Assembly: GCA_963829545.1 (NCBI GenBank)
Contig: CAWHIX010000005.1
Coordinates: forward strand, 1 to 64,000
DNA length: 64,000 nt
Direction: 5' to 3'
Source of the DNA: JAXGXJ01 sp963829545
Lineage (GTDB): Bacteria > Actinomycetota > Thermoleophilia > RBG-16-64-13
Both the position numbers and the translations under genes were made by a program. Shown here piece after piece: positions 36,377-45,661 of this stretch (position 1 is the stretch's first letter; every line of letters begins with the position of its first letter). Under the pieces are notes generated by a model that saw nothing but the letters and a program-made list of their open reading frames with translations, did no database searches and was not told where the DNA came from.

Positions 36377-37189
36377 TCACCAACTCCAGCTGTTGCCGAC
36401 GCCGACCTGGCTATCGACCTTCCGCACGCCATCCACCCGCTCGGCCACTTCCTGGACTGCGTTCGTGACGCGCGCGTTCGCCGCGACGCCGGTGATGAGA
36501 ACGGCCCCTGCATCGGCGGCCACGCGGATGTTGGCCGAACTGGTCCTCTGGTCCTTGGTAAGTGCCGCCCAGACGGAGCTGCTGAGCAAGAGGTCGTCGA
36601 AGGCCTTGCGCGATTCATCGGTGGGCTGGAAGTCAGCGAGGCGGGTCATCTGGGCGAGTGTCGTCGCGGCGCCATCGACGTCGATGTGATCGACGTTCAG
36701 GACTACATCGTAGAGAGACGGGTCCTGCCATTCGACGCCGTAGAGGAATCGCGTCCATTTGATCAGCTGGATGTCCAGCTTCCGGAGATGCGCAGTCGCC
36801 TCCTTCCGGCTCATGTGGTAGTCCTCCATGAGTGCCGCGATGCGCAATTCCGTGCCTGCGATGATCCGCACGCGCAGCACGTGCGAGATCCCGCTGAGCA
36901 GCAGGTGGCCGGCGTAGCCGTGGTAGACAAGGCCGCCGGCCTGCGCGCGCCGGAGCAATGCGGCCCGTACGAGGTTCAGATGCGCCGGGATGCGCCCCGG
37001 CGTCTTCTCCCAGAAGCGAGGAGGGTCTTCGAGCGTCGACTGCAACTCCCTCTCCTCGACGCCCGCATCCTCTGCCGCATCGAGCACGACCTCGCGGCTT
37101 ATGCAGGGGTGTCCCAACTCCCTTGCCAGCCTCTCGGCGACGGCGATGCCGCCAGTGTAGGAACCTCTCGAAATAGCGACGATGGCCAT
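36377..37189 (-). CDS. cytidylate kinase-like domain fused to a BON domain
   Basis: 270 residues. Residues 1-about 200 resemble the cytidylate kinase-like family (MAIVAISRGSYTGGIAVAERLA, where the usual GxGG P-loop is GSYTGG), and about 205-265 form a BON domain (VWAALTKDQRTSSANIRVA ... VLITGVAANARVTNAVQEVA), a fold that binds lipid or ligand in OsmY-like proteins. ATG 37189 directly follows the MFS stop (zero gap), so the two are translationally coupled. Substrate unknown; may sense or phosphorylate a small molecule linked to transport. Confidence 0.75.
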   Translation of the reverse strand: MAIVAISRGSYTGGIAVAERLARELGHPCISREVVLDAAEDAGVEERELQSTLEDPPRFWEKTPGRIPAHLNLVRAALLRRAQAGGLVYHGYAGHLLLSGISHVLRVRIIAGTELRIAALMEDYHMSRKEATAHLRKLDIQLIKWTRFLYGVEWQDPSLYDVVLNVDHIDVDGAATTLAQMTRLADFQPTDESRKAFDDLLLSSSVWAALTKDQRTSSANIRVAADAGAVLITGVAANARVTNAVQEVAERVDGVRKVDSQVGVGNSWSW

Positions 37190-38512
37190 TCATTCACCTT
37201 CCTGCGTCGCGAGAACGTTTGTCGCGGAGCGCTTGTGTGGTGCGCCCAGATAGCGACTGATCAGGGCAAGGACGGCCGCCACGACCATCAGCGCGATGAT
37301 GATGATATACGAGAGGTCGGACGACCCGGTGCGGTCCTTTATCAGGCCGTTCAACCACGGCATGATCAGCCCGGCCGAGCCGAAGGCGGCGAAGAGGCAG
37401 CCGTAGTTGAGCCCGAAGCTCCGGATCCCGAAGTAGTCTTTGCAGGCGGCGGGGAAGACCGCCAGGTTGGCGCCGTAGTTGAACCCCAGCAGGAACACGA
37501 TGATCAGCATCACCGGCCACGTGGCGCCGCCGCCGCTCAGCTTGTACAGGATGGCAACGACGACAGCTTGACAGATGAACTCGCCGAGCAGTGTCAACTG
37601 TCGGCCGATCCTGTCCGAGATAACGCCGGCCATGATGCGACCACTGCTGTTGCCTACGGCGAGGACCACGACCGCCAGGAAGGCCAGCGACCCCAGCGAC
37701 TGCTTTCCGAGATCGGAGGCTACGCTGATGAACATGAGTCCGGCGGCCGCCCCGATGAAGTACATGACGAAGAGCAGCCAGAACTGCACCGTCCGCAGCA
37801 TGACTCGCCATTCGAATTCCACGGGTTCGAGGCTCCCGGCGGCCTGGGCACGTTGCTGTGGCGGCTTTATCAGGTGGCCTTCCGGCGGGTTGCGGACGAA
37901 GAGCGACAGTCCCCCGACAACCGCCCAGGTCACGATGCCCAGGGTGATCATCGTCGCCGAGACTCCCTTCTCGACCGTCCCCGAGGTGGTGGTAGTCGCG
38001 AAGACATTGAGCAGCCACGCCGCAAGTGGTGCCAGGACCACGGGCGCAAGACCGAATCCGGCGACGACGATGCCGGTGATCAGACCGGTGCGGGCGGCAG
38101 GGAACCACTTGATCGAGGCGGGGGTTGTAGCGCAATAGCCGAACCCGACCCCGCTGCCGGTGACCACGCCGAAGCCGATCACGTAGACCAACAGTGACGA
38201 CCCGCCCAGCCCGCAGATGACGCACCCCAGCCCCGCGAGAAACCCGCCGATGAGGATCGCGATGCGCGGTCCGTATCGATCCTGGAGCCGACCCGCAGGA
38301 ATCATCGTGAGGGCGAAGAACACGGTCATCATGGAGTAAGGCAGCGCCATGTCGGCGTTGCTCCACCCCCAGGAGGCCGGGATGCCGGCCTTCACCACGC
38401 TCCAGACGTAGAGAATACCGAGCACCAGACCCGTGCCCGCCGCAGCGAACGTGACCAGCCACCCGCGATAGAAGCTGATGGTGATGTTGACCTGGCTCGG
38501 GGTGCTGCTCAT
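37190..38512 (-). CDS. MFS transporter, oxalate:formate antiporter-like
   Basis: 440 residues from ATG 38512 (MSSTPSQVNITISF); ATG 38539 is possible. Twelve helices with RLQDRYGPRIA after helix 2 and SDRIGRQ in the middle, as in OxlT-type carriers. Carries a monocarboxylate or dicarboxylate. Upstream and overlapping with the kinase-BON gene in one operon. Confidence 0.85.
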   Translation of the reverse strand: MSSTPSQVNITISFYRGWLVTFAAAGTGLVLGILYVWSVVKAGIPASWGWSNADMALPYSMMTVFFALTMIPAGRLQDRYGPRIAILIGGFLAGLGCVICGLGGSSLLVYVIGFGVVTGSGVGFGYCATTPASIKWFPAARTGLITGIVVAGFGLAPVVLAPLAAWLLNVFATTTTSGTVEKGVSATMITLGIVTWAVVGGLSLFVRNPPEGHLIKPPQQRAQAAGSLEPVEFEWRVMLRTVQFWLLFVMYFIGAAAGLMFISVASDLGKQSLGSLAFLAVVVLAVGNSSGRIMAGVISDRIGRQLTLLGEFICQAVVVAILYKLSGGGATWPVMLIIVFLLGFNYGANLAVFPAACKDYFGIRSFGLNYGCLFAAFGSAGLIMPWLNGLIKDRTGSSDLSYIIIIALMVVAAVLALISRYLGAPHKRSATNVLATQEGE

Positions 38513-38556
38513 GTGTCCTCGTTCTTCCGCACAGGGCATGACAACCTTGCCGCCCG

Positions 38557-38602
38557 GTATATATCACTATATATACTAGAGAATATCATCATACAATATC
38601 AA
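38557..38602 (-). promoter_or_regulatory. promoter with overlapping inverted repeat for the MFS operon
   Basis: On the minus strand TTGATA (plus 38597-38602), 18 bases, then TAGTAT (plus 38573-38578). Inverted repeat GTATATAT-CACT-ATATATAC (38557-38576) overlaps the -10. Looks like a repressor site. Confidence 0.45.
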
Positions 38603-38652
38603 GAGGGCTAAACCGGCGGCATTCGCAGATATCGCAAAAACAGGAGCAGATG

Positions 38653-38683
38653 GGCGGGGCGGCGCCTGCGGCGCCGCCCCGCC
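38653..38683 (-). terminator. terminator of the acd-iorAB operon
   Basis: Fourteen-pair stem ggcggggcggcgcc / ggcgccgccccgcc with a TGC loop, 13 bases after the iorB stop. Confidence 0.7.
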
Positions 38684-38695
38684 AGGAAGAGTCGC

Positions 38696-39316
38696 CTACT
38701 TGCCCGTCGCCGCCGCAGCAGCGCCGACACGGAAGGCCTCCAGGTTGACGTCCACCGTCTTGGGCGGCACTACGCGGCGGATGACCATCTCCCAGGTCTC
38801 GGGCTTGAAGGGCAGAGCCCCGGCTACCGCCCCCAGCATGACCACGTTGGCAGCCTTGACGGTGCCCGCCTGCTGCGCCAGCCCGTTGGCGTCGATGGCA
38901 CGCACGTTCGGCCACGACGCCTTGATCTGTTCGTCGATCTTCGGCGGGTAGACGGCCAAACCGGAAGCAACCGGGCTGGGATTGATCTGCATGGCGTTGT
39001 AGATCAGAACGCCGGTGGGACGGAGCCAGTGGACATAGCGGAGCGCCTCCAGGGCCTCGAAGGCCAGGAGGATGTCGGCGGTCCCAGGCGTGACCAGTGG
39101 GGCCCACACCTTCGTGCCGAAACGGAAGTGGCTGGTCACGCTGCCGCCGCGCTGGCTCATGCCGTGCACTTCACTCTGCTTGACGTCGTAACCCTCGGCC
39201 ATCGCCACCTGGGAGAGGACGAAGCTGGCCAGGACCACACCCTGGCCGCCTACACCGGAGAGGAGCATGTTGAAGGTCGCTCCGGCCACCTGCACATCTG
39301 CCTGCGTCTCGGTCAT
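38696..39316 (-). CDS. iorB: indolepyruvate ferredoxin oxidoreductase beta subunit
   Basis: 206 residues from ATG 39316, which overlaps the iorA stop (ATGA). The gamma-type domain (LLSGVGGQGVVLAS ... VHGMSQRGGSVTSHFRFG) is typical of IorB. With IorA it oxidises aryl pyruvates (from Phe, Tyr, Trp transamination) to aryl-acetyl-CoA and reduced ferredoxin. Confidence 0.95.
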   Translation of the reverse strand: MTETQADVQVAGATFNMLLSGVGGQGVVLASFVLSQVAMAEGYDVKQSEVHGMSQRGGSVTSHFRFGTKVWAPLVTPGTADILLAFEALEALRYVHWLRPTGVLIYNAMQINPSPVASGLAVYPPKIDEQIKASWPNVRAIDANGLAQQAGTVKAANVVMLGAVAGALPFKPETWEMVIRRVVPPKTVDVNLEAFRVGAAAAATGK

Positions 39317-41140
39317 GACGCCTCCTTTGCGTACGCACCCTTCAACCCTGACTCGCCCGGAGCGGGGGGCAGGATGGCGTCTTCCTTGCAGAGCTGACTG
39401 CAGACCCCGCAGCCCGCGCATTGGTCGGCCAGAATCTCCACCTTACGGTCCCCGCTCTCGTCCTCCAGCAGGTTGAGGGCCATGCATCCCGCCTGCAGGC
39501 AGCGCTTGCAGCCGATGCAGAGATCGGCGTCGATGTGGTAGGGAGCCCGCTTGATCTTGAACTGCAGCACGCAGGGAGCCTTGGCGATGACCACTGAGGG
39601 GCCGGCATAGGCCAGTTCCTCGCGGAGCACCCTCTCGACCTCCTCGAGATCGTAGGGGTCGATGCTGGTCACCCGCTCCAGCCCCATGTCCCGGCACAGA
39701 CCGGGGATGTCGGCGATGGCGGATGGCTCCCGCAGCAGGGTCTTGCCGCTGCCGGGGTTCTCCTGGCCGCCGGTCATGGCCGTGGTGCGGTTGTCCAGGA
39801 TGAGGGCCAGGATGTTGCCCTTGTTGTAGGCCACGTCCATGAGGGAGTTGATGCCGGTGTGGAAGAAGGTGCTGTCGCCGATAACGGCCACGACCTTGTC
39901 CTTGGGATCGGTCGGGGGTTCGAGAACCTGGGCCATGCCATGGGCCATGCTGATGCTGGCGCCCATACAGGTGCTGCAGTGCATAGCGTTGAAGGGCGGC
40001 AGCGCCCCCAAGGCGTAGCAGCCGATGTCGCCACTCACGAACACACGCAGCTTCTTGAGCACGGCGAAGACAGGACGGTGGCCACAGCCCGGGCAGTATG
40101 TGGGCGGGCGGCCCGGCAGGTCGCCGACCACGGGAGTGGGTTGGGCGAACAGGTCGCGATTGGCACCCGGAGCACCCGCGGCCGTGAGAGCACGGGCCAC
40201 CAGGCCCGGGTCGATCTCACCGCAGATGGGGATGAGGTCCTTGCCGCCGTCGATCTTGATCCCCTTGGCGAGCAGGATCTCCTCCAGGAAGGGGTCGAGT
40301 TCCTCGACGATGTACAGCTTGTCCACCTTGGCCCGGAAGTCCGCGATCAAGCGCTCCGGGTACCGGGTAGGTCATGCCCAGCTTCAGGAAGCTGGCCTCG
40401 GGGAAGGCCTCCCGAGCGTAGGAGTAGGCAGCGCCGGAAGTCAGGATGCCCACCCGCGGATCGCCCATCTCCATCCTGTTCAACGGGCTGGTCTCGGCGT
40501 ATTCGGCCAGATCGAGCAGCCGCTGCTCCACGAGCGGGTGCTTGACCATGGCGTTCTGCGGCATCATGGTGTACTTGGTCCAGTTCTTGGTCATCTTGGT
40601 GAGGGGCTGCAGTTCGGGCCGCTCGCCCAGCTCGACCATGCTCTTGGAGTGCGAGGTACGCGTGGTGGTGCGGAAGAGCACCGGAGTGTCGAAGCGCTCG
40701 CTCAGCTCGTAGGCCAGCTTGAGATATTCCTTGGCCTCTCCACTGTCCGACGGCTCGATCACGGGGATCTTGGCGAACTTGGCGTAGTTGCGGTTGTCCT
40801 GCTCATCCTGGGAGCTGTGCATCCCCGGGTCGTCGGCGGAGACGATCACCATGCCCCCCTCCACGCCGGTGTTGGCGACGGAGAAGAAGGGGTCGGCGGC
40901 CACGTTCAGCCCCACGTGTTTCATGCACACAAGCACCCGGGCTCCAGCCCAAGAGGCCCCCGTACCTACCTCCATGGCCACCTTCTCGTTGGGCGACCAC
41001 TCGGCGTAGATGCCGTCGTACTTGGCGATGTTCTCCAGGATCTCGGTGCTGGGCGTGCCCGGGTAGGCCGCCGCCAGCCGCACGCCCGCCTCCCAGGCGC
41101 CGCGTGCGATCGCTTCGTTGCCGGACAGGATCTCCGTCAT
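39313..41140 (-). CDS. iorA: indolepyruvate ferredoxin oxidoreductase alpha subunit (frameshifted)
   Basis: About 608 residues from ATG 41140. N-terminal half (NEAIARGAWEAGVRLAAAYPG), then an indel near 40365, then the TPP domain (PPTYCPGCGHRPVFAV; GDIGCYALGALPP; IGDSTFFHTG) and two [4Fe-4S] motifs at the C-terminus (CIGCKRCLQAGC and CAGCGVCSQLC). Length is normal for IorA. Starts overlapping the acd stop (ATGA) and ends overlapping iorB. Confidence 0.93.
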
Positions 41141-43317
41141 ATCTTCTCTCCCTCAGGCAGGTGGTTGCGGTGGTATTCGGCATACCAGGCCATACGGTCC
41201 AGTACCAGGCCGGCGGCCGCCGGCGAGGACAGCACTACAGGTGCGTGGCGCCCGCCGAAGTCGAACAAGGAGCCCCGGATGGGCGTGTCGGGGACGTTGA
41301 TGATGGGCTTGCCGGTCTTCTCGATGAGATCGGAGACCAACTGCATGAACCTGGTCTCCCAGGGGCTGAGACCCGCAAACTCACCCTCAGCACCCTCCGC
41401 CCGGGTCCCGGCGCCGGTGTTGGGAACGCCAAGAACGGAGAGGACGACGATGGCGTCCACGGTGTCACAACCGGCTACCAGTTCCAGCACTCGGGGACCC
41501 ACATCGCCGCCTGCCGTGGCGACCATGTCCAGAGGGTTGCGCCGGCTCCAGAACGAAGGGAGCAACTCGTCCACGGCCGCGATCAGCTCGGGCGGGAACT
41601 CCGCCAGAGTGAGGCCGTTGCGGGCCACCTCGTCGGCCATGAGCACGCCCGCGCCGCCACCGTTGGTAACTACGGCTACCCGCCGGCCCTTGGGCAGGGG
41701 CAGGTAAGCCAGGCTGGAGGCGAGATCGACCGCTTCCTGGGTGCTCGTGCAGTTGACCACGCCGGCCTGGCGTGCGGCCGCTTGGTACACGGGCCCCGAG
41801 CCGGCCATGGCCCCGGTGTGCGACGCCGCGGCCTTGCCCCCGTACTCGGTCAGTCCTCCCCGCAAGACGACCACAGGCTTGACAGGCGTCGTCCGCCGGG
41901 CCGCCTCCAGGAAGTGCCGCCCATCGTCGATGCCCTCGAGGTACAGCATGATGCTCGTGGTGGCCGGGTCGTCGCGCAGGTACTCCATGAGGTCGACCGC
42001 GCCGATCTGGGCCTCGTTGCCCACGCTCACGAACTTGTCGATGCCGATGCCCCGGCGCTGGCAGGTGTGGACGATCTGCACCCCCAGGTTGCCCGACTGG
42101 GACATGATGCTCAGCTTGCCCTTGACCGGGTGCAGGACGATGAAGCCCAGCGCGTGCAAACTGCGCTCGTTGGAGATAAGACCCATGCAGTTGGGGCCGA
42201 TGAGACTGACGTTGGCCTCGGCGGCCAGACGGGCGATCTCCTTTTCGGCCTGGGCCCCTTCGTCGCCCGTCTCGGAGAAACCGGCCGCGATGGCGATTGC
42301 AGCCGGGATGCCGCGGCGCCCGCATGCTTCCAGCATGGGCGCCACGTGCCGGCCGCCGACCGCGAGGAGGGCCAAGTCGGGAGCCTCAGGCAGATCGTCG
42401 ATGCTCGGGTACACCTGAAGGCCGAAGAAGTTGCCCCCCTTGGGGTTGACGGGGTATACGGCCCCCTCGAAGTCACCGTCGAGGATATTCCTCAGCGCCG
42501 ACCCGCCCCACTTGTCCACATCGTCGGAGGCCCCCACGATGGCGATGGAACGCGGCGCCAGGATGGCCCTCATGTTGGGCCGGAACGAAGACCGAGGCGG
42601 CCTCTGCTGCTCTTCGCCCAGAATGATGAGCGCATCCGCCGCTACCGGCCGGCCACCCTCGATGAGGAGCGGGTTCACGTCTATCTCCGCGATCCGCGGG
42701 TTCTCAATCGCCATGCGGCCCAGGGCCTCAATCACGGTTGCCAGAGCAGCGCGGTCCACCGGCGGATAGCCTCGGAAGGCGCCCAACAGCCGTTTGGCTT
42801 TGATGAGGTCGGGTAGTTCGGCGGCATCCTGCTCGCTCAGCGGAGCCACGGCGAGGGCGATGTCGCCCAGAGCCTCGGTCAGCACGCCCCCCAGTCCGAA
42901 GACCACCACGGGGCCGAAGATGGAGTCCCGCTTCATCCCCACCATGAACTCGCGGTTCCCCGCGATCATCTGCTCGACCAGCACGCCCTCCAGGGACGAG
43001 CCCGCGCGGTCCTGCAGAAGGCGAAAGGTCTCCGCCGCCGCCTCGGCGCCCTCGACGCTCAGGACTACGAGCCCGGCCTCGGTCTTGTGGTGGATCTCTC
43101 CACCCACGGCCTTCATGGCCAGGCGGCCCCCGATACGCTCTGCCGCGACCGCGGCTTCATCCGCGGACTTGACCAGTTCTCCGGCCGGCACCGCGATGCC
43201 GTAAGCGGCGAAGAGGGCCTTGGCCTCCCATTCATCGAGCGCAGAGCGCCCGGCACGAACAGCCGCCTCTATCATCTCCGCCGCGCTCGCCTGGGGCTGC
43301 GCTGATCTCTCGTCCAT
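41137..43317 (-). CDS. acyl-CoA synthetase (ADP-forming), fused beta-alpha type
   Basis: 726 residues. Residues about 1-230 are the ATP-grasp beta domain (KAVGGEIHHKTEAGLV), and about 245-726 the alpha domain (CoA-binding IAIVGASDDVDKWGGS; catalytic His in AASHTGAMAGS). Converts acyl-CoA, ADP and phosphate to acid, ATP and CoA, so it conserves the thioester energy made by IorAB. Leads the operon acd-iorA-iorB. A paralogue is at 53528-55768. Confidence 0.93.
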   Translation of the reverse strand: MDERSAQPQASAAEMIEAAVRAGRSALDEWEAKALFAAYGIAVPAGELVKSADEAAVAAERIGGRLAMKAVGGEIHHKTEAGLVVLSVEGAEAAAETFRLLQDRAGSSLEGVLVEQMIAGNREFMVGMKRDSIFGPVVVFGLGGVLTEALGDIALAVAPLSEQDAAELPDLIKAKRLLGAFRGYPPVDRAALATVIEALGRMAIENPRIAEIDVNPLLIEGGRPVAADALIILGEEQQRPPRSSFRPNMRAILAPRSIAIVGASDDVDKWGGSALRNILDGDFEGAVYPVNPKGGNFFGLQVYPSIDDLPEAPDLALLAVGGRHVAPMLEACGRRGIPAAIAIAAGFSETGDEGAQAEKEIARLAAEANVSLIGPNCMGLISNERSLHALGFIVLHPVKGKLSIMSQSGNLGVQIVHTCQRRGIGIDKFVSVGNEAQIGAVDLMEYLRDDPATTSIMLYLEGIDDGRHFLEAARRTTPVKPVVVLRGGLTEYGGKAAASHTGAMAGSGPVYQAAARQAGVVNCTSTQEAVDLASSLAYLPLPKGRRVAVVTNGGGAGVLMADEVARNGLTLAEFPPELIAAVDELLPSFWSRRNPLDMVATAGGDVGPRVLELVAGCDTVDAIVVLSVLGVPNTGAGTRAEGAEGEFAGLSPWETRFMQLVSDLIEKTGKPIINVPDTPIRGSLFDFGGRHAPVVLSSPAAAGLVLDRMAWYAEYHRNHLPEGEKI

Positions 43318-43365
43318 CCCTTGCGTCTCCCCTTTTTGGCCCCACCTCGGGGCTCTCGATTACTC

Positions 43366-43403
43366 TTGGTCCATATGATAAGTAATTAGACCTTTTATGT
43401 CAA
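43366..43403 (-). promoter_or_regulatory. sigma-70-type promoter of acd-iorAB with possible FadR-family site
   Basis: On the minus strand a perfect TTGACA (plus 43398-43403), 17-base spacer, and TATCAT (plus 43375-43380). TTGGTCCATATGAT (43366-43379) overlaps the -10 and resembles TTGGTCTATATAGT at 44794-44807, upstream of the GntR gene. Confidence 0.6.
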
Positions 43404-43421
43404 ACACGGCTACCCGGACCG

Positions 43422-44747
43422 CTATACCGTACAACGGAGCACGTACAGCCCCTGGTGAGAGGTGTCTACGAAGATATTGCCCCGGTTGTCGACCAGCACA
43501 TCCTCCGTAGTAGCCAGGTTGGGCCCCGGGAAGAGATCGCCGGCGGCATTGTTGAACTGCCACGCCTCCGGGTCGGGCGGGATGTAGTAGGCGACCTCCC
43601 GGGGCACGAAGGGATCGCTGATGTCGTAGACCCTGAGCCCGGCGTGGAAGTAGCAGCAGTAGACGCGGTCGTTCCTGTCCTCCAGGGCCGGATGGTAATG
43701 CGGCTCGTGGATGTTGTGCGGTCCGAAGGGGCCCACGCCCACACCGGGGATCTCGTTGAAGTTCTTGTAGGGCCAGCCCCCGGGGATCTCCGGATAGGGG
43801 AAGACGGAGACAAGGGTGGGGTCGGAGGGGTCGGAGGTGTCGACCATGCCGATGAAGTTCAGCGGCTGGGCGCCGGAGCGGGCCGTGATCTCCTCGTTGA
43901 AATAGGAGAAGCGCTCCCCTTCGCTGGTCATGACCGCGTAGGGCCGCTCCGAGAGCGGCAGGACGGTGTGACAGCGCGCGCCGGACAGCTTTCCGGAGAA
44001 GGGCGGGTGATGGCGCAACTGGCCGACCAGCTGGGGCAGAGTGATGTCGGAGATGTCGAGGATGACCATGCCGGCGCCGCCATAGCTGACGTAGGCCAAG
44101 TCGCCCTTGGGGTAGGCCGGGCCGTGCATGACGGCGCGTTCGAGCAGCGCCAGTTGGGGGTCGCCATCGGTAGGAGTCTTGTCCTCCACATAGCCGGCGG
44201 TCCACTGGTCCGGAGCCCACCAGCGGCCCACTTCCACAGGGTTCTTGGGGTCGACAAGATCGAGGATGCGGTAGATGAAACCCCTGAAGCCCTTGCAGGT
44301 GGCGCTCAGGTGAGCATAGCGGCCGCCGTCATAGAAGAAGCGATGCACGCCGCCCATGCCTTCGCAGTGCCACTGCGACAACTTCCTCGGGTTGACCGGG
44401 TCCTTGACATCCCAGATTATGACGCCCTGTTCGAAGGGGTCGCCCCACTCCGTGCCGTGGAGCATGGGCAGGGTCCCTCCCAGGGCCGTTATCATAAGGC
44501 CGCCGGCCACCTGGATCTTGGGCGTGCTCTGACCGGCCAGGTCGGGCCCGGGCACGAACTTGAGATACTCGGGGCGCGTCGGTTCGGTCACGTCCACGAT
44601 CGCCCAGCCCGGATGCTTGAAGTGGGAGCCGTACAGGTAGTAGCGGCCGTCCACTTCCTGCATGGCCATCTGGAACCAGGGCTTGCCCTCTGTGTCGTGG
44701 TGCGCAAGAACGTCAATGTTCTTGGAGAAAGATCCCTTGCCGGCCAT
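43422..44747 (-). CDS. LVIVD-repeat beta-propeller protein
   Basis: 441 residues from ATG 44747. Several repeats of the form WAIVDVTEPTRP, VIIWDVKDPVNP, MVILDISDITLP, MVDTSDPSDP and LRVYDISDPFVP, so a beta-propeller of about six or seven blades. His-rich FGPHNIHEPHYHP may bind metal. No signal peptide, so cytoplasmic. Similar proteins occur in catabolic clusters but their function is not known to me. Divergent from the FadR-type regulator. Confidence 0.75.
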   Translation of the reverse strand: MAGKGSFSKNIDVLAHHDTEGKPWFQMAMQEVDGRYYLYGSHFKHPGWAIVDVTEPTRPEYLKFVPGPDLAGQSTPKIQVAGGLMITALGGTLPMLHGTEWGDPFEQGVIIWDVKDPVNPRKLSQWHCEGMGGVHRFFYDGGRYAHLSATCKGFRGFIYRILDLVDPKNPVEVGRWWAPDQWTAGYVEDKTPTDGDPQLALLERAVMHGPAYPKGDLAYVSYGGAGMVILDISDITLPQLVGQLRHHPPFSGKLSGARCHTVLPLSERPYAVMTSEGERFSYFNEEITARSGAQPLNFIGMVDTSDPSDPTLVSVFPYPEIPGGWPYKNFNEIPGVGVGPFGPHNIHEPHYHPALEDRNDRVYCCYFHAGLRVYDISDPFVPREVAYYIPPDPEAWQFNNAAGDLFPGPNLATTEDVLVDNRGNIFVDTSHQGLYVLRCTV

Positions 44748-44778
44748 GTCATCCTGTCCCTTCGTCCCGCAGAGCGAG

Positions 44779-44807
44779 TTGTACTTCGCACCGTTGGTCT
44801 ATATAGT
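44779..44807 (+). promoter_or_regulatory. promoter of the FadR-type regulator with overlapping site
   Basis: TTGTAC (44779-44784), 17 bases, TATAGT (44802-44807). TTGGTCTATATAGT (44794-44807) overlaps the -10 and has 11 of 14 bases in common with the site at 43366-43379. Suggests autoregulation. Confidence 0.45.
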
Positions 44808-44883
44808 TTATGTTTATACCAGCATGCCAAGGGAGACCCCGCGGCAGGGTGGAGTCCCCAGATCATCGAGCGAGCGAGGCGCC

Positions 44884-45630
44884 GTGCCCCTCACCAGCAG
44901 GGTCGAAACCGAGCAGAACATAATGCTCACCCCCGAAACAGCGAGCGACCGCGCGGTCGGATATCTTCGGGCCATGATCTTCTCGGGGCAATTGCGTCCC
45001 GGCGATCGGCTTCCGCCCGAGAGAGACCTGGGCGCCCATCTGGGCATTTCCCGCATGACCCTGCGCCTCGCCCTCAAGGCCCTCGAGAGCACCGGATACA
45101 TCGTCACGACCCGAGGGTCGCACGGCGGCTCCAGGGTGAGCGACGCGGACGAGCTCTTCGCCTGCTGGCACCGCTGGATGCGCGAGCACTCCTCCGAGCT
45201 CGACGACATCTTCGAGTTCCGCCTCACCATCGAGACCAAATTGGCGGCGCTGGCGGCAGAGCGGCACACGGACGAGGACCTGGTGGCCATGCAGGCGGCG
45301 GTAGCGCGCGAGCGGGAGCCCCAGGATTGGTCGTCGCTGTTCCGCACCGACATGGACATCCACAAGACCATCGCCCGCGCGGCCCGCAGTCCCCGGCTGG
45401 AGCAGGCCATGCTGGAGGCTCGCGCCGACCTGTTCGTGCCCGTGGATCTCAGCCAATTGGAGCAGAGGGAGCACGAGGTGCACGAGACCCACCACGGCAT
45501 CATCGCGGCCATCCGGTCACGCGACGAGTCCCTGGCGGCGGAACTGATGGCCGCACACATCCGCCTCATCCAGCAACTGATCGACCGAGCGCTGGAAGCG
45601 GCCGGCATCCCCGGCCCCATGTCGTCCTAG
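44884..45630 (+). CDS. GntR-family (FadR subfamily) transcriptional regulator
   Basis: 248 residues from GTG 44884 (GAGG box); ATG 44923 is an alternative. N-terminal winged helix (GQLRPGDRLPPERDLGAHLGISRMTLRLALKAL, split across residues about 28-60) and C-terminal FCD effector domain with metal-binding His/Asp (DMDIHKTIA ... HHGIIAAIR ... MAAHI). Ligands of this subfamily are acids or acyl-CoA. Likely controls the LVIVD gene and perhaps acd-iorAB. Confidence 0.88.
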   Translation: MPLTSRVETEQNIMLTPETASDRAVGYLRAMIFSGQLRPGDRLPPERDLGAHLGISRMTLRLALKALESTGYIVTTRGSHGGSRVSDADELFACWHRWMREHSSELDDIFEFRLTIETKLAALAAERHTDEDLVAMQAAVAREREPQDWSSLFRTDMDIHKTIARAARSPRLEQAMLEARADLFVPVDLSQLEQREHEVHETHHGIIAAIRSRDESLAAELMAAHIRLIQQLIDRALEAAGIPGPMSS

Positions 45631-45661
45631 CTTTCGCCACTAGACCGGACCTCCCACTTGC

